Shown here: one piece after another, positions 12,398 through 24,741 of the stretch
How the letters are laid out: every line of letters begins with the position of its first letter
Position numbering within the stretch: position 1 is the first letter of the stretch
DNA from: Theobroma cacao
Lineage: Eukaryota; Streptophyta; Magnoliopsida; Malvales; Malvaceae
Direction: 5' to 3'
Assembly: GCF_000208745.1 (NCBI RefSeq)
Contig: NC_030853.1
Span: forward strand, 10,744,729-10,808,728
DNA length: 64,000 nt
Position numbers and translations under genes: made by a program
The notes under the pieces: model-generated
What the model saw: the letters and a program-made list of their open reading frames with translations, nothing else
Database searches by the model: none
Told to the model about the DNA's origin: nothing

Positions 12398-12736
12398 TCA
12401 GAAACAATCCACATTCGCCCGATGTGTAGTTAACCAGTCCATAGCCAATATTAAATCAAAATCCAAGATCTCTAGAGAAATTAAGTCACCCCTAAATTCT
12501 TCCTCACCTACCCTTACCCCACAGTCTCTATAACAAGTATTTCTAATCAATTGTTCTCCTAGAGGGGTATGCACTACAATTTCTCCCTCTAATGGTGATA
12601 GGTTTCTATCAGCAATTGATGCAAATGTCGTACTCACATAAGATTTATTTGAGCCAGAATCTATCAAAACATAAGCATCTTTATCAAATAAAGACATAAT
12701 ACCTATCACTACTCTAGGTCGGACCCCGTGCCTCAT
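12398..12736 (-). pseudogene. Aspartic protease of E1
   Basis: A 112-residue open stretch contains VLIDSGSNKSYV, which holds the D-S-G catalytic motif of retropepsin-like proteases, followed by LDFDLILAMDWL, matching the C-terminal ILGMDWL signature. It cleaves the Gag-Pol polyprotein in active relatives. The catalytic motif is intact here but is lost in E2. Stops bound the segment on both sides, at the former joins to gag and RT. Confidence 0.83.
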
Positions 12737-12914
12737 TTTCTATCACAGCAAAAACTCTTGTCAAAGTACGAGTCTGTGGTCTCAAAGGTGGATGCACCGG
12801 GGTATTACTCTCCACATCGGACCGTATGGCTACTCCCTGTCTCGGTGGTAACCCAGAAGAATCTCTCCTCTGTATATCAGTGTGAGCTGGTGGAGATGAT
12901 ACAGCTATAGTGGC

Positions 12915-14083
12915 TCATCCTAACCGTGGGCAATTACTCCTAATATGACCCGTTTGTCCACATTGGAAACATCTTGTTGGCCCTCTACATAGCCCACTAT
13001 GATAATTCCCATAATTTCTGCATCTGTCAGAACCTTCGGAACTCTTCCCAAAACCAGTCATAACAGATCTGCTAAACCTCAAAGGTATCTGCTGTGATGG
13101 TGGAAATAGAGGTCGAGGAGATGTCACGGAAACAGAAGTAGTGCTCCCTGAAGTCGCTAAGTCCTTGCCTCTTTTTACTAGTTGACTAGAAGACATACCA
13201 GGATTCCTCTTTTTTGCAAACTCAGTCCGAATCCTCCTATTCTTAGTCGCGAGCTTCTCAGCCCGTAAAGCCATCTGTACCACCTTCTTATGTGGCTCCT
13301 TACCAGTCACCGTCATCCGCTCTCTAATCTCATTAAGGAGCCCTTCCTCGAAATAGCTGGCTGATCTTGCTCAGATTTCACCAGATCCGGCACATATAAC
13401 ATCAACTCGTTAAAACGAGTCTCGTACTCCTCTACCATTAGATTCTCCTGTTTCAAACTAAAAAATTCTCTCTTTTTTTCTTTCTGATGAAAATAAGTGA
13501 AATACTGACCATCGAATTTCCTGAGAAAATCGGACCATGTCTGAGGAGTAGTGGAACGGGACTTCACCGAATTCCACCAAGTACGAGCCCTCTTCTCTAA
13601 TAATCTCGTAGCCACCATCAGCTTCATGTCGTCATCTAATCCCATATTAGAGAGAGTCTTTGAAACTTGATTAATCTAGTCCTTTGCCACAGTGGCATCC
13701 AACTCACTCGCGAAAGACACACAACCGAGCTGTCTAGCCTCCTTTAGCTTCTTGAAAATGGATACATCCTGTATCGATGGTGGAACTAAAGGAATAGCTA
13801 GAGGCACTATGGGTGGAACCTGATTAGTCTGAGCTTGACCAGCCATTGCGGTAAAGAAAGTTGTCATTGCCTGTGCTGCCTTGGTAGGCATGGCGGGAAT
13901 ACCAGTAGGTGGCTGAGGAGGTGGAGGATGTGGAGGACTATCGGCCTACTCAGCAGCAGGTGCTGCCCGAATGGTAGACGCAGCTGATTCTTCCCCTACT
14001 GCATCTAGCTGATGACGTTGGGAACGACCTCTTCCCCTTCCAACCAATCTAGTGAGAGGTGGGCGTCTGCGTCGAGGAGCCAT
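12915..14083 (-). pseudogene. Gag of E1
   Basis: The start is placed at 14083 because the basic N-terminus MAPRRRRPPLTRLVGRGRGR follows the PBS at the expected distance and E2 starts the same way. A TAG replaces Gln near 13950. A Pro-rich stretch follows, then the Retrotrans_gag capsid-like region with ARTWWNSVKSR, TWSDFLRKFDGQYF and EYETRFNEL. A frameshift lies near 13370. The nucleocapsid zinc knuckle CFQCGQTGHIRSNC (CCHC) is intact near 12920-12965. The module would package RNA and form particles in an active element. Confidence 0.85.
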
Positions 14084-14245
14084 AATAATCTATAAGAGAA
14101 AACAAGAAAGCTTAGGGAACCTTAGGCTCTATATGAAAATACATGCATTCTATTCGACCTAACCTAACTTAATTCGGGGCCATACTAATACTGTAAATTT
14201 TTAAAACAACTTTAAAACTAAAAACTTTGATCTTTAAAACCAAAA

Positions 14246-14257
14246 GCTCAGATACCA
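14246..14257 (-). other. Primer binding site of E1
   Basis: The minus strand reads TGGTATCTGAGC, one mismatch from TGGTATCAGAGC, the complement of the initiator-Met tRNA 3' end. It lies 7 bases inside the 5' LTR. Confidence 0.85.
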
Positions 14258-14264
14258 ATCAAAT

Positions 14265-17160
14265 TATCACGACCCGGTACTCCCTTCGAGCCCGTGACAA
14301 CCGTCGCGGTGTCTCGGTAGACACTTGTTGCCCGAAATGTCAACCCGAAACCTTGCAAGGCTTTACTATCAGTTCCTCATTTCCCTTGTGAGCAACCATT
14401 GTCAAATATCGTGTTTAAAAAGATTTTAAACTATTTCCAACTAATTTTTGACTCACAGGGGTATTTTGGTCATTTTTTTCTCAAAAATTTCGAAACTGGC
14501 TAAAACGTAATATACAAGTACAAAACACATAATTCATATTCAAAATGAGTTTAAAAGTCTAAAATCTTCATTTAAAACGAAATTATGGTTATTTGAATAT
14601 AATAAGAAAATAAAAGAAATATTAAGTAAAATATTCTATTTTTTTGTAAAATAATATATATAGAGTTCTACGTGAATAATTTTTATAGCGTAAAAGCTAA
14701 ATAAATTTATACATACTGTAATAGAGTAAGCCAAAAAATTTAATTTAATTTACAATAACAAGAAGGCCCCCGAATAAACAAAAGTAAAGAGGATTGTGAA
14801 CCTACGGTTTGGAAAATACAGATCCAACGGTAGTCCTCTATAAAATCAACTATCTACAGTCTATACTGAACTTGAAATGGGTGGAAAGGAGGGTGGTGAG
14901 ATTATAAAATCCCAATGAGTAAACAAACATCATCATAAATATCTAGAGTTGAGTACATGGAGACAATAAAGTAAATCATCGTAAACTGGGTCACAGCATT
15001 AGAATACATTTCATTTTAAATATGTAAAGAGGCTTATGAATTTCATAAAAATTAGGCTTGTGCCATAAATCCATTCTCGGGGACACCTTGGTCGAGGCAT
15101 CCTACCGAGATCGCCAAGGCTATTAAAATTCACATTTCCAATAAATCATGTTTTCGTTTTGAAAACATAGCCATTCCTTGGCGTTGGCTGAGTTCCCCCT
15201 CACGTGGTGGTTTGGCGTGAAGTGAACCCTAAGCTTTACCCCAGGAGATACCCTACGCGCCTCTCCGTTCGAGGTAAGAATATAATGGGGTTTACAGTGC
15301 CCCTCTAAAAGGTTGGTCCACAGAAACCCCCTACTGCAGTGATTAATTAATATATATAATCCACCATACAATAAAACTCAATAACATGATATGGCAATTT
15401 TGTAATTCACAATCTTTCAAGGCAATCAAACAATTCGCATTTCAATACAATTGCCAACTAGCCAATCATGCCCGATTTATCATAAGCCAATCAATTTAAA
15501 CAATCAAATTGCCACAATTAATAGTTTCCGTGTACTCTATTTTTCAAAATCACTATTAATTTCAAACCAATTTATAATTTAATTTCATTGAAACACATTT
15601 ATTCATAAAACATGAAAATTTACCTTTTTAAATTNNNNNNNNNNNNNNNNNNNNNNNNNNNNNNNNNNNNNNNNNNNNNNNNNNNNNNNNNNNNNNNNNN
15701 NNNNNNNNNNNNNNNNNNNNNNNNNNNNNNNNNNNNNNNNNNNNNNNNNNNNNNNNNNNNNNNNNNNNNNNNNNNNNNNNNNNNNNNNNNNNNNNNNNNN
15801 NNNNNNNNNNNNNNNNNNNNNNNNNNNNNNNNNNNNNNNNNNNNNNNNNNNNNNNNNNNNNNNNNNNNNNNNNNNNNNNNNNNNNNNNNNNNNNNNNNNN
15901 NNNNNNNNNNNNNNNNNNNNNNNNNNNNNNNNNNNNNNNNNNNNNNNNNNNNNNNNNNNNNNNNNNNNNNNNNNNNNNNNNNNNNNNNNNNNNNNNNNNN
16001 NNNNNNNNNNNNNNNNNNNNNNNNNNNNNNNNNNNNNNNNNNNNNNNNNNNNNNNNNNNNNNNNNNNNNNNNNNNNNNNNNNNNNNNNNNNNNNNNNNNN
16101 NNNNNNNNNNNNNNNNNNNNNNNNNNNNNNNNNNNNNNNNNNNNNNNNNNNNNNNNNNNNNNNNNNNNNNNNNNNNNNNNNNNNNNNNNNNNNNNNNNNN
16201 NNNNNNNNNNNNNNNNNNNNNNNNNNNNNNNNNNNNNNNNNNNNNNNNNNNNNNNNNNNNNNNNNNNNNNNNNNNNNNNNNNNNNNNNNNNNNNNNNNNN
16301 NNNNNNNNNNNNNNNNNNNNNNNNNNNNNNNNNNNNNNNNNNNNNNNNNNNNNNNNNNNNNNNNNNNNNNNNNNNNNNNNNNNNNNNNNNNNNNACCTTT
16401 TTCACTTGTTTTCCTTGATTTTCCACACTTTTTCTCTTGAAATTCCTCACCTAGGGTTTGTTCTTCCTCTCTTTCTCTCTCTTCCTTGCTTGGCCGAATA
16501 TTTGGAGAGTAATGGGCTGATTTATGCTGATTTTTTTAGTTAAATAATAAAATATCCTAAGCTTGACACATGGCATTTTCTTATCGGTCCATTTTTAAAA
16601 TTTTAAAAATTTAAACATTTTATCTCCACCACATGGTTAGTCAAGGGTCAAAAATGAAGATATGGGAAGACCATGTGCTGGAAAAAATGTCCTGATGGTG
16701 GAAAATTACAATTTTGCCCCTGAGGTGACAAAATTACCATTTTACCCTTTTTCTCCAAATTATACCGAAATTAAAATTTTTCACTTCTAAACCTCAAATC
16801 ATACTCCAATAAGTCAAATTATACTCCAATAAGTCAAATGGGGTCAAAAAATCTTTTCTAAAATTTCCATTTTGTCCCAAAGTGGGAAATGACCATTTTG
16901 CCCCTAGATAGTGAAAATTCCGGTTTGACTCCAAATTGATCTTCAAACTCTGAATTACCATTTTAAGTCATCCATGGACTGTGAAACTCTTAATCTCACA
17001 TTAAAATTCTTATTTGATCTAGTTCGAGGATTAAATCAACTTTGTTGTACCTCTAGGTACAATATCGACTTTTGTAAATTTTTCGGGACTCTCCTAGCAT
17101 GAAATCATGCTATCATCACATGTATGTAATGACTAGTATTTTATAAGATCGAGCTTTACA
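14265..17160 (-). repeat. 5' LTR of E1 (contains assembly gap)
   Basis: It starts TATCACGACC (G to A in the TG end) and ends GAGCTTTACA in + orientation, flanked by ATGGT at 17161. It is 2896 bases as assembled, including 760 N. The sibling LTR suggests about 805 bases belong in the gap. Confidence 0.88.
15635..16394. other. Assembly gap (760 N)
   Basis: Undetermined bases lying entirely within the 5' LTR of E1. The corresponding stretch of the 3' LTR is about 7619-8423. No gene is expected inside. Confidence 0.98.
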
Positions 17161-18531
17161 ATGGTAATGGGGGAAAATGAATTCTTTTCTTGTTGTTTTG
17201 TTTTTAAATATGCTAAACTAACTTAAAACACTAACATAACTTAAAATCAAATCAATATAACTTCATTCTCTCTCCATACCCATTTGGGCAGCCATGAATT
17301 CACCATGAAAACATGAAAGCTAACCATGGAAAATAAGGAGAAAAGCATGGGAAAGGTAGATCACAAGTCAAAATCAAGAAATTTTACCTTTGATTGCTTG
17401 ATTTCTTAAAATCCCACACTTTTTCTTTAATTTTCCCACCTAGGCTTCTTGTTTTTCTTTTCCTCTCTTTGTTCTTGCTATGGCCGGCCACATGAAGAGA
17501 AAATAAGCTGATTTTTTCTGATTTTAAAGCTAAAAAAATAAATGGATATTAACTTGACACATGTCACCATCCCATTGGTCTATTTTTAATTTCTTAACTA
17601 TTAAGCTTTCTTTCTCCACCACTTAAATTCCTTCAATTATCCATAATAATATTGGATAAAATCCATATGCTGGACAAGTGTCGGGTGTGTAAAATTATAA
17701 TTTGGCCCTAGGGTGGTAAAATTACCATTTTACCCCTATGCTCTGAAAATACCGAGATTACGATTTTTTTCACTTATCAACCTCAAATTATACTCCAATG
17801 AGTCAAATGTGATCAATCTTGATCAAAAACTTCTTCCAATATTTCAATTTTATCCTCAAGTGGTAAAATTACCATTTTGCCCCTAGATAGTGAAAATTTC
17901 GATTTGACTCCAAATTAATCCTCAAACTCTGAACTACCATTTTGAGTCATCCTTGGACTGTGAAGCTCTTAATTTTACCCTAAAATTCCTATTTGATCTC
18001 GTTCAAGGCTTAAATCAACTTTGTTGTATCTCTAGGTACAATATCTACTTTTGAAAATTTTTCGAGACTCTCCTAGCATGCAAACATGCTATCCATCACA
18101 AGTATTTTATAAGGTCGGGCTTTATAAGAACACTGTCTTTAAGTGATTATTCGAACAATTCTCATTCAATTTCATGCATTCATATAGAGCCTGAAATAGT
18201 TTTATAACTGTTTGGCATAAATATATTGAATTACGTGTCGTGTATTATGTATAGATGGTGAGCCCTCTGATAAGGGTAAAGATATCATTCCCAAGGACTA
18301 AGAATAGGAGTACTCCAAACTCCCATTATTATGAGTAATCAAATGTTCACCTTAACTATCTAAAGTAGTTTATACTCGATTTTATGATTTTAAAGAATAA
18401 TGAACTTAAACCGTAGATTTTTATGTTTTATAACTTAAGTGTTGGTTAAATGAATGAGATTTATAAATTGTTTTGCAATTCAATGACGATTTTGGAAATT
18501 GAGTAGGTGGAGACTATATACTTGTGTTATC

Positions 18532-18556
18532 TATATATATATATATATATATATAT
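18532..18556. repeat. (TA)n microsatellite in solo LTR A+
   Basis: About 12 TA units within the A LTR. Other A copies lack this expansion at the matching place (near 7530 and 15560), so it arose after insertion. Confidence 0.85.
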
Positions 18557-21282
18557 GGTTTGAATTGATGGCTTATGACAATGTGATGGCATGAATGGCT
18601 GGATTTGTGGTTTGTGGGTTATATAAACTGTTTTGTTTTACCTTGACAAGATGGGTAATATTATATTAGCCATGTCATGCTGTTGAAATTTTTATTGATT
18701 TGGTGGGTTATTTGATTAGCTTACTGCAATGGGAGGGTTTCTATGGACCAGCCTATTAGAGGTGTACGATAAACCCCGTTATATTTTACCTTAGTATGAG
18801 AGGCGCGAAGGGTATCTCCTAAGGTAAGTTTAGAGTTCACTTCGCGCCAAACTACCACGTGAGGATGAAACTCAGCCAACGCCAAGGAGTGGTTATATTT
18901 TAAAAGTAAAAACATGTTTTATGGGTATATGTCATTTTAACATCCTTGGCAGACTTGGTTAGATGCCCGAGCCAAGGTGTCACTAAGTATGAGTTTTGGC
19001 ACAAGCCAAGTTTTTAAGAAAATCATAAGCCTTATTGATTATTTCAATGAAATTAATTGTTTTATATGAATTGAAATGAGTTTTAAATGTTATGAATCAT
19101 ATTATGATGGGATGATTTAACTGTCTCCATTTACTCGGTTTTAAATGTTGTAGATGAACTTTGCTTATTCACTGGGTTTATAAAAACTCACATCTTCTTT
19201 TTACCCATTTCAAGCTCAGGACAGTCTGTAGGCAGTCGATTTTATCGAGGGTTGCTTTTGGATTTGCATCCTTAGAAATCGAAGGTCTACAGTCTTGTAT
19301 ATTTTCGATTATTTTGGGGCCCACATGTCATTGTAGAATATTTTTGTATACCTAGTTTAGTGTGCTATTATATATTGTATTTTCACCAGGTTTCAAAATT
19401 TTTGAGTAAAAATGACCAAAATACCCCTGTGTAGCAGAAATTACTTTTTATTTGTTTTTTATTTAAAAATAGTTTATATTCCCTTAAAACATGATATTTA
19501 GTAACTGTTACTCATAGGGGAGACGTAAAATTGATGCAAGAGCCTTGCGAGGTTTCGGTTGACATTCCGGGTAATGAATGTCTATCGAGACGTCGTGGCA
19601 GTTGTCACGGGCTTGAAGGGAGTATCGGGTCGTACATAGGTACTTCTTCATATCTGTATTCCTTGATTACTTAAAGTGTGCGAGGCACTCTAAGAGGATT
19701 AATCAAGCTTAGGTTAGCATGGTTGTTGTTGTAGGTTCTAACTTAGCCTTAGAAAAGTTAGTTTTGGGTTTTGGTTAATCTCGTGAAAAACCATTGTTAA
19801 AGGTTGTGGCTGAGCGTGTGAAAAGCCATTATAAAAGTATAATACCCCGTACTTTGATATGGTGACTAATAAAGCTTATTGGATGCCAATTGAGGTTAAT
19901 TATAATGTTTAAAAATGATGAAAGATGAAAGGAATGGTTTGGGATAAAATATTCTGCACGAAAGGAAATAATAATAAAATAATAATTTTTTTTTAAAAAA
20001 GAATTTGTGAGATAAAAAGTGATTCGGAAGTCAATTGAGGCATAATAAGGTATTTTGGGTACCAAGGAGACAAGAGGAAATTTTTAGAATAAAATAATAT
20101 TTTATTAATGAAATAATATTAAAATATTAATATTTTTTTCAGTGTCAAAATTTTTCATGGAGAAGGAGTATATGGGCAACCTAAGTGGGGGAGAAGAAGA
20201 ATGAGAAAAATTTCAGAGAAAAATGACGTTAATGAGGCCACGTGTCTTTATTAAGTGAAGATAACGCAAGTAAATAAATATTTTAAATATTATGGGGACA
20301 TTGCGTTGGAGTACCAACTTCATACTATTTTTGTACATATGTAGAAGAAGATAATAGAAGAAAATTGGAGTTAAATGAGTGTTGGGAGGACTAAATTAAA
20401 ATGAAAAGAAACTTAAAGGGTAAAATGGTAATTTTGCATAAAGTTTGGTCAAAGCTTCCAAAGGAAGCTTTGACTCTCATCCTTATCAGCCCAAAACAGT
20501 CCTTATCCTCCCAGCAAGATATTTTCTTCTTCATTCTTGAAGCTTCCACCGCCATTCTCTCATTCTCCCATGGAAAACTAATTTTCTTTCGTTTTCTTTA
20601 TTTGTTTTCTTTTCATTTCTTTTCTCTTCTTGCTTCATTCTTCTCCCAACTTCTTGTGCACCAAAGATACAACTTCTAACCCCAATTTCCAGCACATATA
20701 AGCTCTAGGAGAAGAAGAAAGAAAAAGAGAGAAAGGAAGAAAAAGATTGGTTTTGGTGATTCAAGCAAGGAACGGTAAGAATTCTTGTTTTTGGCTTGAG
20801 TAGTTTTTGAAAATGAGTTAGTGACTTAGAGAAATCTCTTGTGGCAGCAAAAATTGGCTTGATTGGAGAAAAATTGATAACATGTAAGCCAATAAACCCA
20901 TGGGTACATGAAGGACTCAAAGTGGAAAAGGAAAACGGTAAGCTTAACACTATGTTTTAAAGCCTACGGTTAGTTGAATATTGTGAGAAATTATGGTTGT
21001 TGAAAGGATCTACTTGCATAAGCTAGTTGAAAATTGTTAAGATTGTATGGCATGTCATTTGAAAGAAATGAAAAAGGAATATTGTGGATGGAGGATTGAG
21101 AAACAAAGTATTGAAAGTTAGATAGATAACGATGCGTGTAAACTAGGAAATAATCGATTGAAAGTGAGAATGATTGTTGTTGCCATATATGTGGATTATG
21201 TGTGGAAATATAAGATGGATTTAGGTGGAAATTATTTAGAAAGGCTGAAGTAGACACGTGACATCATAATTAAGTTGCCGGT

Positions 21283-24227
21283 TATCACGACCCGATACTC
21301 TCCTCGAGCCAGTGACAACTGTCGCGATGTCTCGATAGACATTCATTACCCGAAATGCCAACCGAAACCTCACAAGGCTTTAATATCAATTTTCTCACCT
21401 CCTTTGCAAGCAACAGTTGCTAGTATCATATTTTAAAAGATTATAAGTTATTTCCAAACCAAAATAATAAAAAATAATTTTCATCTCTCGAGGGTATTTT
21501 GGTCATTTTTCTCCAAAAATTTTGAAACCAGCTAATAATGTAGTATGGGAGTGCAAAACACATATTTCATAATCAAAAATAAGTTTAGATGTCTAAAACA
21601 TTCATTTAAAGTGAAATTATGACTATTTGAATATAATAAAAATATTTAATAAAATATCTCATTTTCTTATAAAACAAATTTTATAGAGTTATCTGTAAGG
21701 AATTTTTGTAGCGTAAAAGCGAAATAAATTCATACATACTGTAATACAGATAGTCAAGGTATGTAATTTGATTTACAATGACACGTAGGCCCCCAAATGA
21801 CAAAAATGAATGAAGGCTATGAACCTACGATTTTTAAGGAAGTAAAGCCAATTGTAGCCTTCGACAATATCAGCTATCTACAAATTATCCTGAGCCTGAA
21901 ATGGATGGAAAGGAGGGTGATGAGATTATATAATCCTAGTGAGTAAACAAATATCATCTAAAATATCTAAAGCCAAGTAAATGGAGACGATTTAAAATAA
22001 ATCATCATAAAATGGTTCATAACTTCAAAACACATTTCAAATAATCTAAGCCAGTTACATTTCATCCAAAATATACAATGAGGCTTATGAATCTCTTAAA
22101 AACTTGGCTCTTGCCAAAACTCATTCTCGGGGATACCTTGGGCGAGGCATCTAACTGAGTCCGCCAAGGTTGTTAAAAAGTCATATACGCACAAAACACA
22201 TTTTTACATTTAAAAGCACGCCTGTTCCCTGGCGTTAGCTGAATTCACTCTCACTTGGTGATTTGGCGTGAAGTGAACTCTAAACTTTACCCTAAGAGAT
22301 ACCCTACGCGCCTCTCCGACTGAGGTAAGAATATAACCAGATTCTGTGCCCCTCTAATAGGCTGGCCCACAAAACTCGCCACTGTAGTGACCAATCTATA
22401 ACCCACCAATTCAATAAAAATTCAACAGCATGACATGGCAATTTTATCATTACCCAGCCTATCAAGGTAAACAACAATTTATACATTTTCAACACAAATA
22501 CCCATCCAGCCATTCATGCCCACATTATCATAAGCCATTTAATTCAAAACATAATTTATAACACAGCAAGTAGTCTCCAATTACTCCATTTTCAAAACCA
22601 TCATTCAATTTCAAGACAATTTATAAAATCATTTCATTTAAACACATTTTCCATAAAATTATAAAATCGGATAAAAACATACTTTAGATAATTAAGATGA
22701 TAATAAGGTTACTCACAATATCGGGAGTCGAAGTACTCCTAGTCTTGGTCTTTGGGTACAACTTCTTTGCCCTTATCGGAGGATTCACCACCTAGACATA
22801 ATGCATAATCAAGTAATTTACCACATTTATGCTCAACCGTTATAAAACTAATCTAGGCTCTATATGAATGCATGAAATGGAATGCGAATTGTTCGGATCA
22901 TCGTCTAAACACGGTGTTCTACATAAATTCAATTGTGTACCTAAATAAAACGGTATTGGCCTAATTCAATCTATCGCCCGATTAATTGGCCAACATGTCC
23001 AATTTAACTCCAAATAACTCCATTTCTCTGCCAAAACTCCAAATCATCAAACACAAATTAAATAACTTGAAATATGGTAAAATCATCCTCACATTTTCTC
23101 TTGGAAAAATTTGGCCGTGGTGGGTGCATGAACACTATGGTTTTTTCCCACTTGATTTTTACACCATAAATCATTAATTCCTAACCAAATTACTTGAAAT
23201 AAAATCAAGTCCACCATCAACACACCATAGGGAAGATTCGGCCAATGGAGGGTGATGAAAGAAAATGAATTTTTCTTGTTTGCTTTTCATGCTACACATC
23301 ACTAACTAACTAAAAACACTAGAATATATTGAAATCTAACCAAATCCAAGTGCAAAACTCCTCCCCCCATGTCCGGCAAGCAAAGGTATCCTCATGCAAA
23401 CTTGATTCTCAACCACGAAAAATGAAAAAGAATGCATAGGAAAGGTAGGTCACAAGCTATAATTGAAAAATTTTACCTTTTGTCACTTGATTCTTTGAAA
23501 TTTTGTGAATTTCTCTTGAATTTCTTCGCTAGGTTTTTGTTCTTCTTCTTTTCTTCCCTTTTCTTCCTTTGTCCGACCAAGAGAAATGAGTTGGGAGGGT
23601 TTATGTGCTGGTTTTTAATGTAAATTATAAACAAATATAAGCTTGCCACTTGTCACCATACCATTGGTACATGTTTAAAAACTTAATGATTAAGCTTTCT
23701 TCCGCCACCACATAAAACCCTTCAATTATCCATGATATAAAATGCTAATGGCTGAAATCCATGGGCATGACAAGTTTTGGGAGGTGTAAAATTATAATTT
23801 TGCCCTTAGGGTGGCAAAATGACTATTTTGCCCTTATCCTTGAAAAAACGTCGAAATTAAAATTCTTCACTTCTCAAACTCAAATTATACTCCAAATGAT
23901 CAATCTTAGTCAAAAATTTCACCCAACACTCATATCTTAACTTTGGGTGGCAAAATGATCATTTTGCCCTTAGGTCATGAAAATTCCCTTTTGACTCCAA
24001 ATCGATTCTCGAACTCCGAATCACCATATTAAATCATTCTAGGAATTTAAAATTCTAAATTTCATCTTAAAATCTTTATTTGGTCTAGTTCGAGGCTTAA
24101 TTCAACTTAGTTGTACCATTTAGTACACTACTGTCTTTTGACGATTTTACGGGGCTTTCCAAGTATGCAAGCATATTGTCAATCACATGAATGACATGGC
24201 AAGTATTTTATAATGTCGGGCTTGACA
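21283..24227 (-). repeat. 3' LTR of E2
   Basis: It starts TATCACGACC and ends GGCTTGACA in + orientation. It is closely similar to 29319-32262, for example 22986-23177 versus 31021-31212, which differ at only a few positions. It carries a perfect 20-bp palindrome at 23949-23968 and the intron-like module at 21896-22716. Confidence 0.9.
21896..22716 (-). other. Intron-like segment inside LTR A of E2 (821 nt)
   Basis: The minus strand starts GTGAGTAACC and ends CCATCCATTTCAG, matching the E1 segment at 6857-7691. Spliced status is inferred only. Confidence 0.4.
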
Positions 24228-24245
24228 GCACTGCCCCCCTTAAAA
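24228..24245 (-). other. Polypurine tract of E2
   Basis: The minus strand reads TTTTAAGGGGGGCAGTGC directly beside the 3' LTR, as in E1. Confidence 0.8.
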
Positions 24246-24269
24246 TAAATTTTTGACCTCAAACTTTCA

Positions 24270-24657
24270 CTTACCGGATTCAAAGAAAAGATATGGGTAT
24301 TGGTTTCTCATCTGATGCTCGACTTCCCACGTCATCTCCTCAATTCGAGCATTCCTCCACAAAACTTTCACCATTGGAATGCTCTTGTTCCTTAACACTC
24401 AATCCTTTCGATCTAGAATGCGTACAGGTTGAACCTCGAATTTCAAATCTTCATGCAACTCAATCGGAGGTGTCTTTAGAATATGGGAGGGATCAGGTAC
24501 ATACTTTTTCAGCATCGAGACATGAAAAACATTGTGAATCCGATCTAACTCTGGGGTAATTCGAGTCTATAAGCCGCTGGCCCGATCCTTTGAATGATAC
24601 GAAAGGGTCCAATATATCTCGGATTGAGCTTTCCCCACTTCGCAGATCGAATCACAC
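24270..24657 (-). pseudogene. Integrase GPY/F region and chromodomain-like tail of E2
   Basis: Homologous to 9228-9619 of E1. After the insert it reads GVIRSAKWGKLNPRYIGPF, and a frame break near 24555 separates this from the chromodomain-like tail. The tail is still visible on the minus strand as 'cgcattctagatcgaaagga' and the region matching MTWEVE. The tail is typical of chromovirus integrases that target heterochromatin. More eroded than E1 over this stretch. Confidence 0.78.
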
Positions 24658-24741
24658 CTTCCATTATCCAATAAATACCACAAATTATCATAACAGTGTA
24701 ATCAAATAAGATTTTAATACTTAAAATTTTCAAATTATTAC
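24658..24741 (-). other. AT-rich GT...AG insert in integrase (candidate intron, 84 nt)
   Basis: Same position and edges as in E1: TGGAAAG then GTAATAATTT, ending GATAATGGAAG before GTGTGATTCG. I count 17 G/C in 84, so it is ~80% AT. At 84 nt it is a multiple of three and happens to be open here, so E2 reads through it as NNLKILSIKILF and on. Confidence 0.62.

Larger units (their letters stand above)
6237..17160 (-). mobile_element. E1: complete Tekay/Del-like gypsy (chromovirus) element, TSD ATGGT
   Basis: Two ~2.9-kb LTRs flank a gag-protease-RT-RNase H-integrase-chromodomain order, which is gypsy type. ATGGT lies immediately outside both LTRs (6232-6236 and 17161-17165). The PBS beside the right (5') LTR is iMet-tRNA-like and the PPT lies beside the left (3') LTR. 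The total is 10.9 kb. All coding modules contain stops or frameshifts, so the copy is defective. It sits inside an A LTR in the same orientation. Confidence 0.92.
4520..18126 (-). mobile_element. Solo LTR A, minus strand (interrupted), TSD AGAAC
   Basis: The pieces are 4520-6236 and 17166-18126 (~2.7 kb). AGAAC flanks it at 4515-4519 and 18127-18131. It starts TGTCACGACC. The far terminus reads TTTATA where other copies have TTTACA or TTGACA. It is inserted in inverse orientation into another A LTR, and E1 is inserted within it. Confidence 0.88.
3093..19636 (+). mobile_element. Solo LTR A, plus strand (interrupted), TSD TAGGT
   Basis: The LTR consists of 3093-4519 and 18132-19636 (~2.9 kb). 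It starts TGTCAAGCCC and ends CGGGTCGTACA. TAGGT occurs at 3088-3092 and 19637-19641, so the event is bounded and no internal region remains. This is the expected product of LTR-LTR recombination. It lies in the 3' LTR of copia-0 and is itself split by the minus-strand solo A LTR. Confidence 0.88.

Noticed and set aside
15612..16450. Long ORFs on both strands over the N run
   Set aside because: Made almost entirely of undetermined bases; no coding evidence.
20401..20679. 92-residue plus-strand ORF within solo LTR B
   Set aside because: Lies in LTR U3/leader DNA with a CT-rich composition; the corresponding region at 57910-60186 has no equivalent ORF.
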